In this document: positions 23,810-32,565 of the stretch, in pieces | Layout: each line of letters starts with the position of its first letter | How positions within the stretch are numbered: the first letter of the stretch is position 1 | Assembly: GCF_001905735.1 (NCBI RefSeq) | Contig: NZ_LISW01000003.1 | Span: 744,341 to 808,340 of the forward strand | Source: Streptomyces sp. CB01249 | GTDB taxonomy: Bacteria; Actinomycetota; Actinomycetes; Streptomycetales; Streptomycetaceae | Reading direction: 5' to 3' | DNA: 64,000 nucleotides | Translations under genes and position numbers: made by a program | Notes under the pieces: model-generated | Database searches by the model: none | Seen by the model: only the letters and a program-made list of their open reading frames with translations | What the model was told of the DNA's origin: nothing

Positions 23810-26206
23810 TTACTTCTTCGAGGCACCGACCTGGACGGTCATCGTGTCGCCACTGAGCGGCTCGCTGACGATCGTGATCTTGGTGTTGGTGTCAGGAACC
23901 TTGACGCTTCCGGTCGGGTTCTCCTTGTACCAGTAGGTGCCCTTGTGGTCGTCGAAGGCCGGGACGCCGAGCTGCGGCTTGATCTTCACGGCCTGGTCGG
24001 CCAGGTGCAGCGTGAAGCCGTCCGTCGGGTACCAGCTGAACGGCGCGTCGAAGGGCTGGATCTTGTTGCGGATGACCGTGCCGTTCGCCCACTTCAGCGG
24101 CTTGGCGTGCGCGTCCACCGGCAGGATCAGGCCCTGGCCCGGGTGCTGCGAGACGTTGTTGTCCTTCTGGGAGGTGTCCCACAGCCAGACCAGCAGGCCG
24201 TTCTGGTACGGGAAGTGCTCGACCCAGTCCGGACGCGTGGTGGAGAACCCGAAGTTGTACGGGCCCGTCTTCAGCGTCTCGTCGTAGCTGACGTACTGGC
24301 GGTTCTCCGCGAGGTAGTACTGCGGGTAGTCCTTCTCGAACGACTTGCCGACCCGCGAGAAGCCCTTGCTGGTCCAGCCGTTGTCGTCGCCCTCGGCGTT
24401 GTCCGAGAAGAGCGCGGTGCCGTCGGCGGTCACCGAGATGGTGTCGGCCGCGAAGCCCACGCCGCCCGCGCCGCCGTCGGTGGCGTAACGGAAGCGGATG
24501 TCGATCTTCTGGCCCGCGTAGGCGTCCAGCGGGAACGACAGCTTCTGGTACTTGCCGGAGACGTCGGTCAGGGCCGGCTTGTCACTGGCGTCGCGCGGGA
24601 TCGGCTGACCGTCGGCGGTGCCGTCGATCGCGGTCCAGCTGGTGCCGCCGTTGGTGGACACCTCGGTGTAGAGGTAGTCGTAGTCCTTCTCGATGTCCCA
24701 CCAGCCCTGGAGGTCCAGGGAGGCCTTGGACTTGCCGGTGAGGTCGACCGGGCGCGACAGCGTGTTGCTGAGGTTGTCGCCCATGTCGCTCCACCACTGC
24801 TTGGCGCCCTCGGCGGGCGTCGTGACGGCGGTGGTGACCGGCTTCTTCGGCAGCTCGACGACGAGCGCCTGCTTGTCCTTGGTGTTGTACTCGGACACGC
24901 CCAGCTTGTGGGTGGACTTCGTCGCGGCCTTGGCCTCGGCGTAGTTCAGCCAGCCCAGCTGGAGCTTGTCCCAGGCGGTCATGTCACCGGGCATGTCCCC
25001 GATGCTGTCCTTGCCGGTGCCGAGCCAGGAGCCCGCCGACATCAGCGACCAGAAACCGACCGAGTTCTCGGCGGTGTTGGTCGTGTCGTAGAGGTCCGGG
25101 AGACCGAGGTCGTGGCCGTACTCGTGGGCGAAGACGCCCAGGCCGCCGTTCTCGGGCTGCGCGGTGTAGTCGCCGACCCAGATGCCGGTGTCGCCGATCT
25201 CGGTGCCGCCGGCCTTGTTGTCGGCCGGGCCGGTGGCGCCGGCGTTGGTGCCGTACGCGTACCAGCGGTGCGCCCAGATGGCGTTGGTGCCCTCGACGCC
25301 GCCGCCGGCCGACTCGTCCTCACCCGCGTGCACGATCTGGAAGTGATCGATGTAGCCGTCGGGCTCGTTGAAGTTGCCGTCGTTGTCGTAGTCGTAGCGG
25401 TCCCACTGGTCGTACTGCGCCAGGTCCGTCTTGATCTGCTCCGGCGTACGGCCCTTGGCCTTCTGGTCCGCGGCCCAGGCGTTGACGCCGTCCTTGATCA
25501 TGTCCCAGGCGTTGGCGCAGTTGGTCGAACCGCAGTAGTTCGAGCCGTAGCGCGCCTCGTTGTAGGGGACCTTGACCCAGTCGGAGACCTCACCGTCGAC
25601 CGAGTAACGGCCGGACGAGGTCTTCTCGTAGTACGTCTTCAGGGAGTGCTTGCCCGCACCCGTGCCGAAGTACAGCTCCTGGAAGTGGGCCTGGTTGTAG
25701 TCGGCCTGCCAGGCGGTGCTGTTGTCCTTCTTCGGGTCCGGCTTGGCTATCTTGTTGTGCAGCGGGCCCGGCGTGCCGCCGTACTTCTTGACGGGGGGCT
25801 TGGGGCCCGCGCCGTCCGGGTCGTACATGGTCGTGTCGTCGACCTTGTCGCCGAACTCCACCAGCACGGTGAAGATCTTGTCGGTCTTCTCACGGCCGAG
25901 CTCGACGTACTTGTTGCTGTCGAGCTTGACGACCTTGGAACCTCCGCGCGACGAAACCTTCTTGTCGCCGGATATGACCTGCTCCAGGGCAGCCTGGCGC
26001 TGTTCGGCCTGCTGCTTGCTGTACGGGCCTTCCAGGTCGTGCTCGTTGCCCTTGGCCGACCCCGGGTCCCGGCGGTCGATCGAGGCAGCGGTGCTTGACG
26101 CCTGGTCATCTGCCTGAGCGGTGGCGAAGGCGGATGCGGTCGCGGCGGTCGCGGCCATGGCCACGACAACCGCTCCGGTCCGAAGCGCCCGTCTCTTAAT
26201 GATCAC
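23810..26206 (-). CDS. Secreted M6-family metalloprotease (immune inhibitor A-like)
   Basis: 798-aa extracellular zinc protease. A Sec signal peptide (positive IIKRRALRTG, hydrophobic core, cleavage near TAQA) is followed by a propeptide. The catalytic domain has HEYGHDLGLPD (HExxH at 361-365, third ligand Asp). The C-terminal half has beta-rich regions (LDLQGWWDIEKDYDYLYTEVS; MAM/VEG-like). The GTG start at 26206 has GGGGAGGA upstream. Bacillus InhA proteins degrade host defence peptides; a Streptomyces member is more likely nutritional or developmental. Confidence 0.93.
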   Translation of the reverse strand: MIIKRRALRTGAVVVAMAATAATASAFATAQADDQASSTAASIDRRDPGSAKGNEHDLEGPYSKQQAEQRQAALEQVISGDKKVSSRGGSKVVKLDSNKYVELGREKTDKIFTVLVEFGDKVDDTTMYDPDGAGPKPPVKKYGGTPGPLHNKIAKPDPKKDNSTAWQADYNQAHFQELYFGTGAGKHSLKTYYEKTSSGRYSVDGEVSDWVKVPYNEARYGSNYCGSTNCANAWDMIKDGVNAWAADQKAKGRTPEQIKTDLAQYDQWDRYDYDNDGNFNEPDGYIDHFQIVHAGEDESAGGGVEGTNAIWAHRWYAYGTNAGATGPADNKAGGTEIGDTGIWVGDYTAQPENGGLGVFAHEYGHDLGLPDLYDTTNTAENSVGFWSLMSAGSWLGTGKDSIGDMPGDMTAWDKLQLGWLNYAEAKAATKSTHKLGVSEYNTKDKQALVVELPKKPVTTAVTTPAEGAKQWWSDMGDNLSNTLSRPVDLTGKSKASLDLQGWWDIEKDYDYLYTEVSTNGGTSWTAIDGTADGQPIPRDASDKPALTDVSGKYQKLSFPLDAYAGQKIDIRFRYATDGGAGGVGFAADTISVTADGTALFSDNAEGDDNGWTSKGFSRVGKSFEKDYPQYYLAENRQYVSYDETLKTGPYNFGFSTTRPDWVEHFPYQNGLLVWLWDTSQKDNNVSQHPGQGLILPVDAHAKPLKWANGTVIRNKIQPFDAPFSWYPTDGFTLHLADQAVKIKPQLGVPAFDDHKGTYWYKENPTGSVKVPDTNTKITIVSEPLSGDTMTVQVGASKK

Positions 26207-26575
26207 GTGATGCAGTCCTCCCCGGCGCCCGCGGCGACGGCCCGGGAGTGTGGAGAGGCCGCGCGCGGAAACGCGTCACAAGTGACGACATTCGACCGGA
26301 GTTACGGAAGAAAAGACAGACCTTGACTTGAACGGAGCAAGTGCACTATGCAGGAGCACCGTTCCGCTATGCGGACGTGACGTTCGCGACCCACCGGCGC
26401 GTCAACCCGCCGCGAGGGCGCGGGGGATGACTCCGTGCGCCCCCCATGCACCGGTACTGTGGGTTAGGTTACGCTTACCACCCGTTCCTCCAGGGCATCC
26501 ACCGTCATAGAGTCGCTTGACAGCGCGACCGTGTTGAGAGACCGCCCATCCGACGTCCCGAGGACGGAAAACGCC
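26207..26575. other. Divergent intergenic region (protease / small membrane protein)
   Basis: 369 bp holding both promoters. It includes a TTGACTTG-type -35-like element near 26324 and a possible iron box at 26464-26482. No coding ORF or strong hairpin seen. Confidence 0.5.
26464..26482. promoter_or_regulatory. Candidate iron box (DmdR/IdeR-type operator)
   Basis: TTAGGTTACGCTTACCACC matches the actinobacterial iron box (TTAGGTTAGGCTCACCTAA) at 14 of 19 positions, best in the left half. It lies about 94 bp before the small membrane protein gene. Weak on its own. Confidence 0.35.
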
Positions 26576-26863
26576 ATGCCGCGTCCTACTGCCGCACAGC
26601 TCTCCTACGGTTCGGTCACCGTCGTCTTCTCGACCCTGGCCATGTTGCTGCTGTTCCGCACCAGTTCGGGCATCGGAATCGCAGTCGTCGGGACGGTCGC
26701 GCTCGCTCTCGGACTCGCGGTGTCCGTCACCGTACCCGCGACGTCCCGCCGGTACACGGCGAAGACGGCGGGGACGCGTGCCCCGGTGTCCGCACACCGT
26801 GGCACCGCACCCGCCGCCCGCGACGAGGACCGTTCGCGCGTTTCCGCCTCGAACCTCAGTTGA
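26576..26863 (+). CDS. Small two-helix membrane protein
   Basis: 95 aa with two adjacent transmembrane helices (VTVVFSTLAMLLLF and GIAVVGTVALALGLAVSVTV), then a basic, Ser/Thr/Ala-rich cytoplasmic tail. No recognised family. ATG 26576 follows GAGGACGG. Its last 8 bases overlap the 3' end of the convergent RDD gene. Confidence 0.7.
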   Translation: MPRPTAAQLSYGSVTVVFSTLAMLLLFRTSSGIGIAVVGTVALALGLAVSVTVPATSRRYTAKTAGTRAPVSAHRGTAPAARDEDRSRVSASNLS

Positions 26864-27521
26864 CGGTGACCACCACCGTCTTGGCCGCCTTGTCCTGGAG
26901 CCCCTGCCGGTAGGGCTTGTCCGTGAACATCAGCACGATGTTGATCAGCCACCACAGGCACGGGCAGCACAGCAGCGCCGGCAGCCACAGCACCACGGCC
27001 CGCAGGAACGCCGCGCCGGTGTCCGGCACCCTGCCGTCGTTGAGCATCGCGACCCGCAGCTTCAGCAGCCGCTTGCCGAGCGTGCGGCCGTCCTTGTGCG
27101 TGAAGTACGTGTCGTACGCGACGTAGCAGACGAGCCCGATCAGCGACCAGAGCAGCTGATGCCCGCTGTAGGTCTGGGCGAAGACGTCGCTGACGTCGTC
27201 GTTGCCGTTGCTGTCCGACACCTCGACCGCGCCGCCCCACGGCAGCGAGATCAGATACAGCGGGATCGAGATGATCAGGAAGTCGATCAGCCGGGCCAGG
27301 ATGCGCTTGCCGGGCTCGGCGAGCGGCGGCATCCCCGCCAGCGGGTCCGCACCGCCGTACGGACCGCCTCCCCCGTAGGGTCCCGGGTCGTACGGCGGTG
27401 GCGGCGGCGGTGCGCTGCCGTAGGGCGAGCCGGACGACGGCGGCGGCTGGTCCCCGGGCGGCTGCTTCCTGAACGGGTCGTCCTCGGGCGGCTGACCGGG
27501 CGGCGGCTGATCGTTGCTCAT
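26856..27521 (-). CDS. RDD family membrane protein (Pro/Gly-rich N-terminus)
   Basis: 221 aa. A 60-residue Pro/Gly/Tyr-rich disordered head precedes an RDD domain with three or four membrane helices: KRILARLIDFLIISIPLYLIS carries the conserved Arg-Asp, and later come KDGRTLGKRLLKLRV and the cysteine-rich helix LLCCPCLWWLINIVLMF. RDD proteins are of uncertain function, some linked to transport. ATG 27521. The next RDD gene lies 76 bp upstream on the same strand. Confidence 0.88.
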   Translation of the reverse strand: MSNDQPPPGQPPEDDPFRKQPPGDQPPPSSGSPYGSAPPPPPPYDPGPYGGGGPYGGADPLAGMPPLAEPGKRILARLIDFLIISIPLYLISLPWGGAVEVSDSNGNDDVSDVFAQTYSGHQLLWSLIGLVCYVAYDTYFTHKDGRTLGKRLLKLRVAMLNDGRVPDTGAAFLRAVVLWLPALLCCPCLWWLINIVLMFTDKPYRQGLQDKAAKTVVVTVN

Positions 27522-27597
27522 GGGGGCAGTGCATCGCGGGGCCCGGGCCCCCGCAACGGCTCAGGTGCGTTCGGGGGACGCCGTTCGGCGGATGGTG

Positions 27598-28644
27598 TCA
27601 GCCCGCGACGAAGGTCCGGGCCGCCTTGTCGTGCCAGCACTGGCGCCACGGCCGGTCCACCAGGCACCACAGCACGTCGGCGATCCCGACGACCAGGATG
27701 CCCAGCACCCCGTACACCAGCCACCGGCGCAGCGCGGCACCGAAGCCGGGGGTCTCGTGGGACTCGATGTCCCGTACGTCGATGCCGCACAGCTTCTTGC
27801 CGAGCGTACGGCCCCACTTGGCGGTCGGCAGCGCGTCGAGGAGGACGCCCAGCACGAGGAACACGCCGAGCAGCGCGCCGCCCAGCGCGGCCGTGGTGGA
27901 GTCCAACAGCCAGACGGTGACCGTCTCTCCGGTCTGCCGGGCCGCGTCGATCTTCCCGTCGATGTGGTCCACGGCGCGGCCGGTGAGCGGCACGGCGGCC
28001 GCGGTGGTGAGCGCGCCCAGCACGACGGTGTCGATGAGCCGCGCGACGAACCGCTTGCCCAGCGGGGCGGGGCGGCCCTCGGTCCGCGCGGCGAGATCCC
28101 CGAAGGGGTCGTTGGCGGGGGGCCTCCACGGGATTTCCGGTGCGGGGCGCGTGCGGAGGGTCAACGTGCCTTCAGCCGGGTCCGGCTCACCGATTCCGTC
28201 CTCAATCGCCGGACGGGCTTGATTCGGCTGAACGAGCTCGGAAAGTCCGGCTCGTTGAACCTCAGCCTGTGGCAACCCAGCCCGTCCGGCGCTTGAGGAC
28301 GGAACCCTCTGCGCGGGGGGCGTCGCGGCTTCGGGTGCCGGGGGCTCTGGGGCCTCCGGGCCGCCCCAGGAGACGCGGTCCCCGGCGAAGCCGGACTGGT
28401 GGGAGGCGTCGGCCTGCCAGGCGGTGGCGGGTTCGGGGCGGCCGTCCTCGGGGCCCTCCTCGTCCAGGAACACCGGCCCGGTCTCCTCGACCACCGCCGG
28501 CTCCTCCTGCTTCGGGGCGGGGCGGCTGGTGCCGGGCACCCAGGCGCCGCCGTTCCAGTAGCGGACGTAACCGGGGATGGACGGGTCGGGGTAGTACCCC
28601 TCGCGGGGGCTCTCGTCACCGGGTGCCGGGGTTGGGGCGCTCAT
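27598..28644 (-). CDS. DUF2510-RDD membrane protein with an in-frame palindromic insert
   Basis: 348 aa: DUF2510-like head (EGYYPDPSIPGYVRYWNGGAW, about 16-35), a long Pro/Glu linker, and a C-terminal RDD domain (KRFVARLIDTVVLGAL, KWGRTLGKKLCGIDV). Residues about 115-150, starting SSSAGRAGLPQ, are encoded by the inverted-repeat element at 28196-28302, which keeps the frame open. ATG 28644 was chosen over an in-frame start at 28689 because it begins the canonical MSAPTP head. Pairs with the RDD gene downstream. Confidence 0.85.
   Translation of the reverse strand: MSAPTPAPGDESPREGYYPDPSIPGYVRYWNGGAWVPGTSRPAPKQEEPAVVEETGPVFLDEEGPEDGRPEPATAWQADASHQSGFAGDRVSWGGPEAPEPPAPEAATPPAQRVPSSSAGRAGLPQAEVQRAGLSELVQPNQARPAIEDGIGEPDPAEGTLTLRTRPAPEIPWRPPANDPFGDLAARTEGRPAPLGKRFVARLIDTVVLGALTTAAAVPLTGRAVDHIDGKIDAARQTGETVTVWLLDSTTAALGGALLGVFLVLGVLLDALPTAKWGRTLGKKLCGIDVRDIESHETPGFGAALRRWLVYGVLGILVVGIADVLWCLVDRPWRQCWHDKAARTFVAG
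28196..28302. repeat. Palindromic repeat element inserted inside a coding sequence
   Basis: 107 bp whose ends are near-perfect inverted repeats: TCCGTCCTCAATCGCCGGAC at 28196 and the complement of TCCGTCCTCAAGCGCCGGAC ending at 28302. An inner repeat (AACGAGC with GCTCGTT) lies between. The same core occurs intergenically at 38951-38978 and 16331-16350. Here the reading frame of the RDD gene passes straight through it. Confidence 0.85.
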
Positions 28645-28852
28645 CACCGTGGTCCCGTATCTCTTCGCGGCCTCAATACAGGGGTCCACATCTACCAGAC
28701 GGGCACGTACTCCCGGGCCGGTCCGGATGTTTGGCCCACTTTCCGGTCACGAGAACTTTTTTCTCGAAGTCGCGTAATGGATGGCGTGGAGGGCGCTCTC
28801 ACCTGTGCGGGCCGGTCGTGGGACCGGCCCCGGACAACGGAAGGACGCCGTC

Positions 28853-29329
28853 ATGCACACCATCGTGGAGCGCGAGCTGGAGCTCAAGCTGGTCCTGTCG
28901 CCCGAGCGGAGCATCCCCGTACCCGCCAGGCTGACGTACCGCACGGAGGACCCGTACGCGGTGCACATCACCTTCCACATCACCTCGGACGCGCCGGTGT
29001 ACTGGACGTTCGCCCGGGATCTGCTGGTGGAGGGGGTGTTCCGGCCGTGCGGGCAGGGGGACGTGCGGATCTGGCCCACCAAGGTGGACGGGAACCACGT
29101 CATCTGCGTGGCGCTGACGTCCCCGGACGGCAACGCGCTCCTCGAAGTGCCGTCCGCGGCCGTCGCGGTCTGGGTGGAGCGGACGCTGCGCGTGGTGCCG
29201 CCGGGTACGGAGACCGCACGGCTCGGCATCGACGAGGGGCTGGCCGAACTCCTCGCGCCGCTGCCGGCCGACGATCTGTGGATGAGCGACCCGTGGCCGT
29301 CGGACGAGTCGCAGGACGGGGAGAATTGA
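28853..29329 (+). CDS. ssgG: SsgA-like sporulation/cell division protein (SsgG)
   Basis: 158-aa SsgA-like protein, a family confined to morphologically complex actinomycetes that directs septum placement and spore maturation. Typical segments are RLTYRTEDPYAVHITFHITSD (split here), VYWTFARDLLVEGVFRPCGQGDVRIWP, and SPDGNALLEVP. In S. coelicolor the SALP at this position, next to an FAD-linked oxidase, is SsgG (SCO2924), which is why I use that name. ATG 28853 follows GGAAGGA. Confidence 0.9.
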   Translation: MHTIVERELELKLVLSPERSIPVPARLTYRTEDPYAVHITFHITSDAPVYWTFARDLLVEGVFRPCGQGDVRIWPTKVDGNHVICVALTSPDGNALLEVPSAAVAVWVERTLRVVPPGTETARLGIDEGLAELLAPLPADDLWMSDPWPSDESQDGEN

Positions 29330-29355
29330 GGAGCGCGGGCCGGGACCGGGGCCGG

Positions 29356-30723
29356 TCAGAACACCTTGCCCGGGTTGAGCAGCCCGAGCGGGTCGAACGC
29401 CTGCTTGATGCCCCGGTGCAGCTCCACGCCGGTCTCGCCGAGTTCGCGGGCCAGCCACTCCTTCTTCAGGACGCCCACCCCGTGCTCGCCGGTGATCGTG
29501 CCGCCGAGCGCCAGGCCGAGCTCCATGATCGCGTCGAAGGACTCGCGGGCCCGCCGGGACTCGTCGGCGTCGGCGGGGTCGAAGCAGACGACGGGGTGGG
29601 TGTTGCCGTCGCCCGCGTGGGCGCAGACGCCGATGGTGAGGCCGTACTTTTCGGCGATCTCCGCCGTGCCCGCCAGCATCGCGCCGAGCTTCGACCGCGG
29701 TACGCACACGTCGTCGATCATCGTCGCCGGCTTGACGGTCTCCAGCGCGGTCAGCGACATCCGCCGGGCCTGGAGGAGCATCTCGGACTCGGCCGCGTCC
29801 TCCGCCGGGACGACGTCCGTGGCACCGGCGGCGGTGCACAGGGCGGCGACGGCGGCGAGGTCCGCGGCCGGGTCCGGGGTGTCGAAGGCGGCGAGCAGCA
29901 GGGCCTCCGTGGTCTCCGGGAGGCCCATGTTCGCCATGCGGTTGACCGCCTGGACGGTCGTACGGTCCATCAGTTCGAGGAGTGACGGGGTGTGGCCGCT
30001 CTCCATGATCCGGCAGACCGCGTCGCAGGCACCGGCCGCGTCGGCGAACTCGGCGGCCAGGACGAGCTGCCGGGGCGGGCGGGGTTTCAGGGCGAGGACG
30101 GCCTTCACGACGATCCCGAGGCTGCCCTCGGAGCCGACGAAGAGGCGGGTGAGGTCGTATCCGGCGACGCCCTTGGCGGTGCGGCGGCCGGTGGTGAGCA
30201 GGCGCCCGTCCGCGAGGACGACGTCGAGACCGAGGACGTATTCGGCGGTGACCCCGTACTTCACGCAGCACAGGCCGCCGGACGCGGTGCCGATGTTGCC
30301 GCCGATGGTGCACATCTCCCAGCTGGAGGGGTCCGGCGGGTAGTACAGACCGAGCTCGTCCACCGCGCGGGACAGCACGGCGTTGATGACACCGGGCTCC
30401 ACGACGGCGACCCGGTCGACGGGGCTGATCTCCAGGATGCGGTCCATCTTCACCAGGGAGAGCACGATGCAGCCGTCCGTGGCGTTGGCGGCGCCCGACA
30501 GGCCCGTGCGGGCACCCTGCGGAACGACCGGGACGCGCAGCGCGGTGGCGGTGCGCATGACGTGCTGGACCTGTTCCACGGTGCGCGGGAGCACGACGAC
30601 GGCGGGGGCACCGGCCTCGCAGAAGCTCGCCATGTCGTGGGCGTAGGAGGCGGTGACGTCCGGGTCGGTGAGCACGGCCCCGGCGGGAAGACCCGCCCGC
30701 AGCTGTTCGAGGAGATCGTCCAT
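29356..30723 (-). CDS. FAD-linked oxidase (glycolate oxidase GlcD-like)
   Basis: 455-aa flavoenzyme. The N-terminal PCMH-type FAD domain carries PQGARTGLSGAANA, IGGNIGTASGG and VGSEGSLGI. The C-terminal FAD-oxidase domain contains the metal/substrate motif CAHAGDGNTHP and ends EHGVGVLKKEWL...DPLGLLNPGKVF. It belongs with GlcD, D-lactate dehydrogenase and D-2-hydroxyglutarate dehydrogenase; the actual 2-hydroxyacid cannot be told. No partner iron-sulfur subunit is adjacent. ATG 30723. Confidence 0.92.
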   Translation of the reverse strand: MDDLLEQLRAGLPAGAVLTDPDVTASYAHDMASFCEAGAPAVVVLPRTVEQVQHVMRTATALRVPVVPQGARTGLSGAANATDGCIVLSLVKMDRILEISPVDRVAVVEPGVINAVLSRAVDELGLYYPPDPSSWEMCTIGGNIGTASGGLCCVKYGVTAEYVLGLDVVLADGRLLTTGRRTAKGVAGYDLTRLFVGSEGSLGIVVKAVLALKPRPPRQLVLAAEFADAAGACDAVCRIMESGHTPSLLELMDRTTVQAVNRMANMGLPETTEALLLAAFDTPDPAADLAAVAALCTAAGATDVVPAEDAAESEMLLQARRMSLTALETVKPATMIDDVCVPRSKLGAMLAGTAEIAEKYGLTIGVCAHAGDGNTHPVVCFDPADADESRRARESFDAIMELGLALGGTITGEHGVGVLKKEWLARELGETGVELHRGIKQAFDPLGLLNPGKVF

Positions 30724-30820
30724 GATCCAAGCGTGACACCCGGGCCCATTGGTGTGAACCCGTCTGCGGTGACGATCCCAAGGCTCGGTGTGATCTTCAT
30801 ACTGACGCACAGTGAGCGGC

Positions 30821-32485
30821 ATGGATCTCACGCCTCAGCAGCCCCCGGGGGCCTCCGGGCCCGAGTACTCCTTCGACACCGACTGGTCCGCCCCGGACGC
30901 GTCCCCGCCGGACTCCGCGTCCCTGGCCGAGCCGCCTCCCCCCACGATGCGCACGACGCTGCGCCGGGCCGCCTTCGGCATGGTGGCGGGCGCGGTCCTG
31001 GTGACGGGCGCGGTGGTCGCGGTGCCCGACGACGACAAGGACGCGGCGCCGCCCGTGGCCGGTCCGGTCTCGCGCGCGATGTCCGCGACGGCCGCCGGCT
31101 CCCCCGCCACGCTCGCCGACCTGACGGCGCTCATCGGGGACCGGCAGAAGTGGGTGGGCACGCACCCCTCGGACGCGGACTCCTGGGCGGTGCTGGGGTC
31201 GGCGTACGTGGAGGCGGGGCGGCGGGCCGCCGACCCGGCGTACTACACCCGGGCCGAGCAGGCGCTGAAGCGGTCGCTGGACGTGCGCCCCGGCGAGAGC
31301 GGCAACACGGCCGCCTGGGTGGGCCTCGCCTCCCTGGCCAACGCCCGCCGCGACTTCGTGACCGCCAAGAAGTGGGGTGAGACGGTCCGGGCCCGGCGGC
31401 CGAAGGAGTGGACGGTCTACCCGCAGCTGATCGACGCCTACAACGGCCTCGGCGACCAGAAGTCCGCGATCACGGCGGTCGAGCGGTTCACCGAGCTGCG
31501 GGCCGGGGTCCCCGCGCTGGGCCGGGCCGCCGAGATGTACCGCGACCGGGGCTGGCGCGAGGACGCGCTGGCCACCGCGCAGGACGCGGCGAACCGGGCG
31601 AAGACCCCGGCCGAGAAGGCCGCCTGCCTGTCCAGGCTGGGCGACCTGGCCTGGGAGCGGGGCGAACCGAAGGAGGCCGTGGCGCAGTACGGGGCGGCGC
31701 TGCGCGTGGAGAAGGGCCACCAGCCGTCGCTGGCCGGGCGGGCCCGCGCGCTGGCCGCCCTCGGGCGCACGGACGAGGCCGTGCGGGACTACCAGGCCGC
31801 CCTGGCGAAGTCGCCGCGCCCGGGCTATCTGCTGGAGCTGGGCGAGCTGTACGAGTCGCTGGGGCTCGACGGCGATTCGGTGGGCCAGTACGAGAAGCTG
31901 CGGGCGGCCCTGGACCGGGGCAAGGCGCGCGGCGTGGACGAGTCGCTGCTCCTGGGCCGCTTCGAGGCCGCGCACGGCGACGCGGACGCGGCGGTGGAGC
32001 TGCTGCGGGCCGAGTGGCAGCGGGGCCACCGCAGCGCGGCGGTGGCGGACGCGCTGGGCTGGGCGCTGCACCGGTCGGGCGACTCGGACGGGGCGCTGGA
32101 GTACGCGCAGCGGGCGGTGGACGCGGGCGGGCAGAACGCCTCGTACGCCTACCACCTGGGCATGGTGCAGCGCGCGCTGGGCGACTACGGCTCGGCGCGC
32201 CGCCAGTTGGAGGGGGCGCTGCGGACCAACCCGAAGTTCTCGCCGCTGGACGCGCCGCTGGCCCAGGAGGCGCTGGACGCCCTGGGCGAGCCCCCGGCGG
32301 GCGGCCCGGCGGACATGCAGCCGCCACCGGCCCCGGAGCCCCCGGCGCCGCAGGCTCCCGCGCCGCAGGTACCGGCACCTCAGGCCCCGGCACAGCAGCA
32401 GCCCGACGGCGGTCCGGCGCCCGCGGCGGCCGTCGCGCAGGCCCCCGTACAGGCGTCACCGGCCCCGGCGGCGGCCGTTCACTGA
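30821..32485 (+). CDS. Tetratricopeptide repeat protein, membrane-anchored
   Basis: 554 aa. A short acidic cytoplasmic head precedes one transmembrane helix (FGMVAGAVLVTGAVVAV). The rest is a run of TPR units (AEQALKRSLDVRPGE, AVAQYGAALRVEKGH, AVRDYQAALAKSPR, ALEYAQRAVDAGGQ, ARRQLEGALRTNPK) and a Pro-Ala-Gln-rich C-terminal tail. The TPR part probably acts as an extracytoplasmic interaction scaffold. A GTG three codons upstream (30812) is an equal alternative start; neither has a good ribosome site. No known partner. Confidence 0.82.
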   Translation: MDLTPQQPPGASGPEYSFDTDWSAPDASPPDSASLAEPPPPTMRTTLRRAAFGMVAGAVLVTGAVVAVPDDDKDAAPPVAGPVSRAMSATAAGSPATLADLTALIGDRQKWVGTHPSDADSWAVLGSAYVEAGRRAADPAYYTRAEQALKRSLDVRPGESGNTAAWVGLASLANARRDFVTAKKWGETVRARRPKEWTVYPQLIDAYNGLGDQKSAITAVERFTELRAGVPALGRAAEMYRDRGWREDALATAQDAANRAKTPAEKAACLSRLGDLAWERGEPKEAVAQYGAALRVEKGHQPSLAGRARALAALGRTDEAVRDYQAALAKSPRPGYLLELGELYESLGLDGDSVGQYEKLRAALDRGKARGVDESLLLGRFEAAHGDADAAVELLRAEWQRGHRSAAVADALGWALHRSGDSDGALEYAQRAVDAGGQNASYAYHLGMVQRALGDYGSARRQLEGALRTNPKFSPLDAPLAQEALDALGEPPAGGPADMQPPPAPEPPAPQAPAPQVPAPQAPAQQQPDGGPAPAAAVAQAPVQASPAPAAAVH

Positions 32486-32519
32486 CGTACAGCCGACGCA
32501 CAGGCCGGCGTAACAGCGA

Positions 32520-32548
32520 AGGGGCGGGCCGGAAAGCGACCCGCCCCT
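32520..32548. terminator. Bidirectional terminator between the TPR gene and hppD
   Basis: 9-bp G+C stem (32520-32528 with 32540-32548) between converging genes. Confidence 0.8.
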
Positions 32549-32565
32549 CACTCATGCCCTGGGGG

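Noticed and set aside
23789..26098. 769-codon plus-strand open frame opposite the M6 protease
   Set aside because: Antisense shadow typical of high-GC DNA; the protease on the other strand has a signal peptide, HExxH and full family length.
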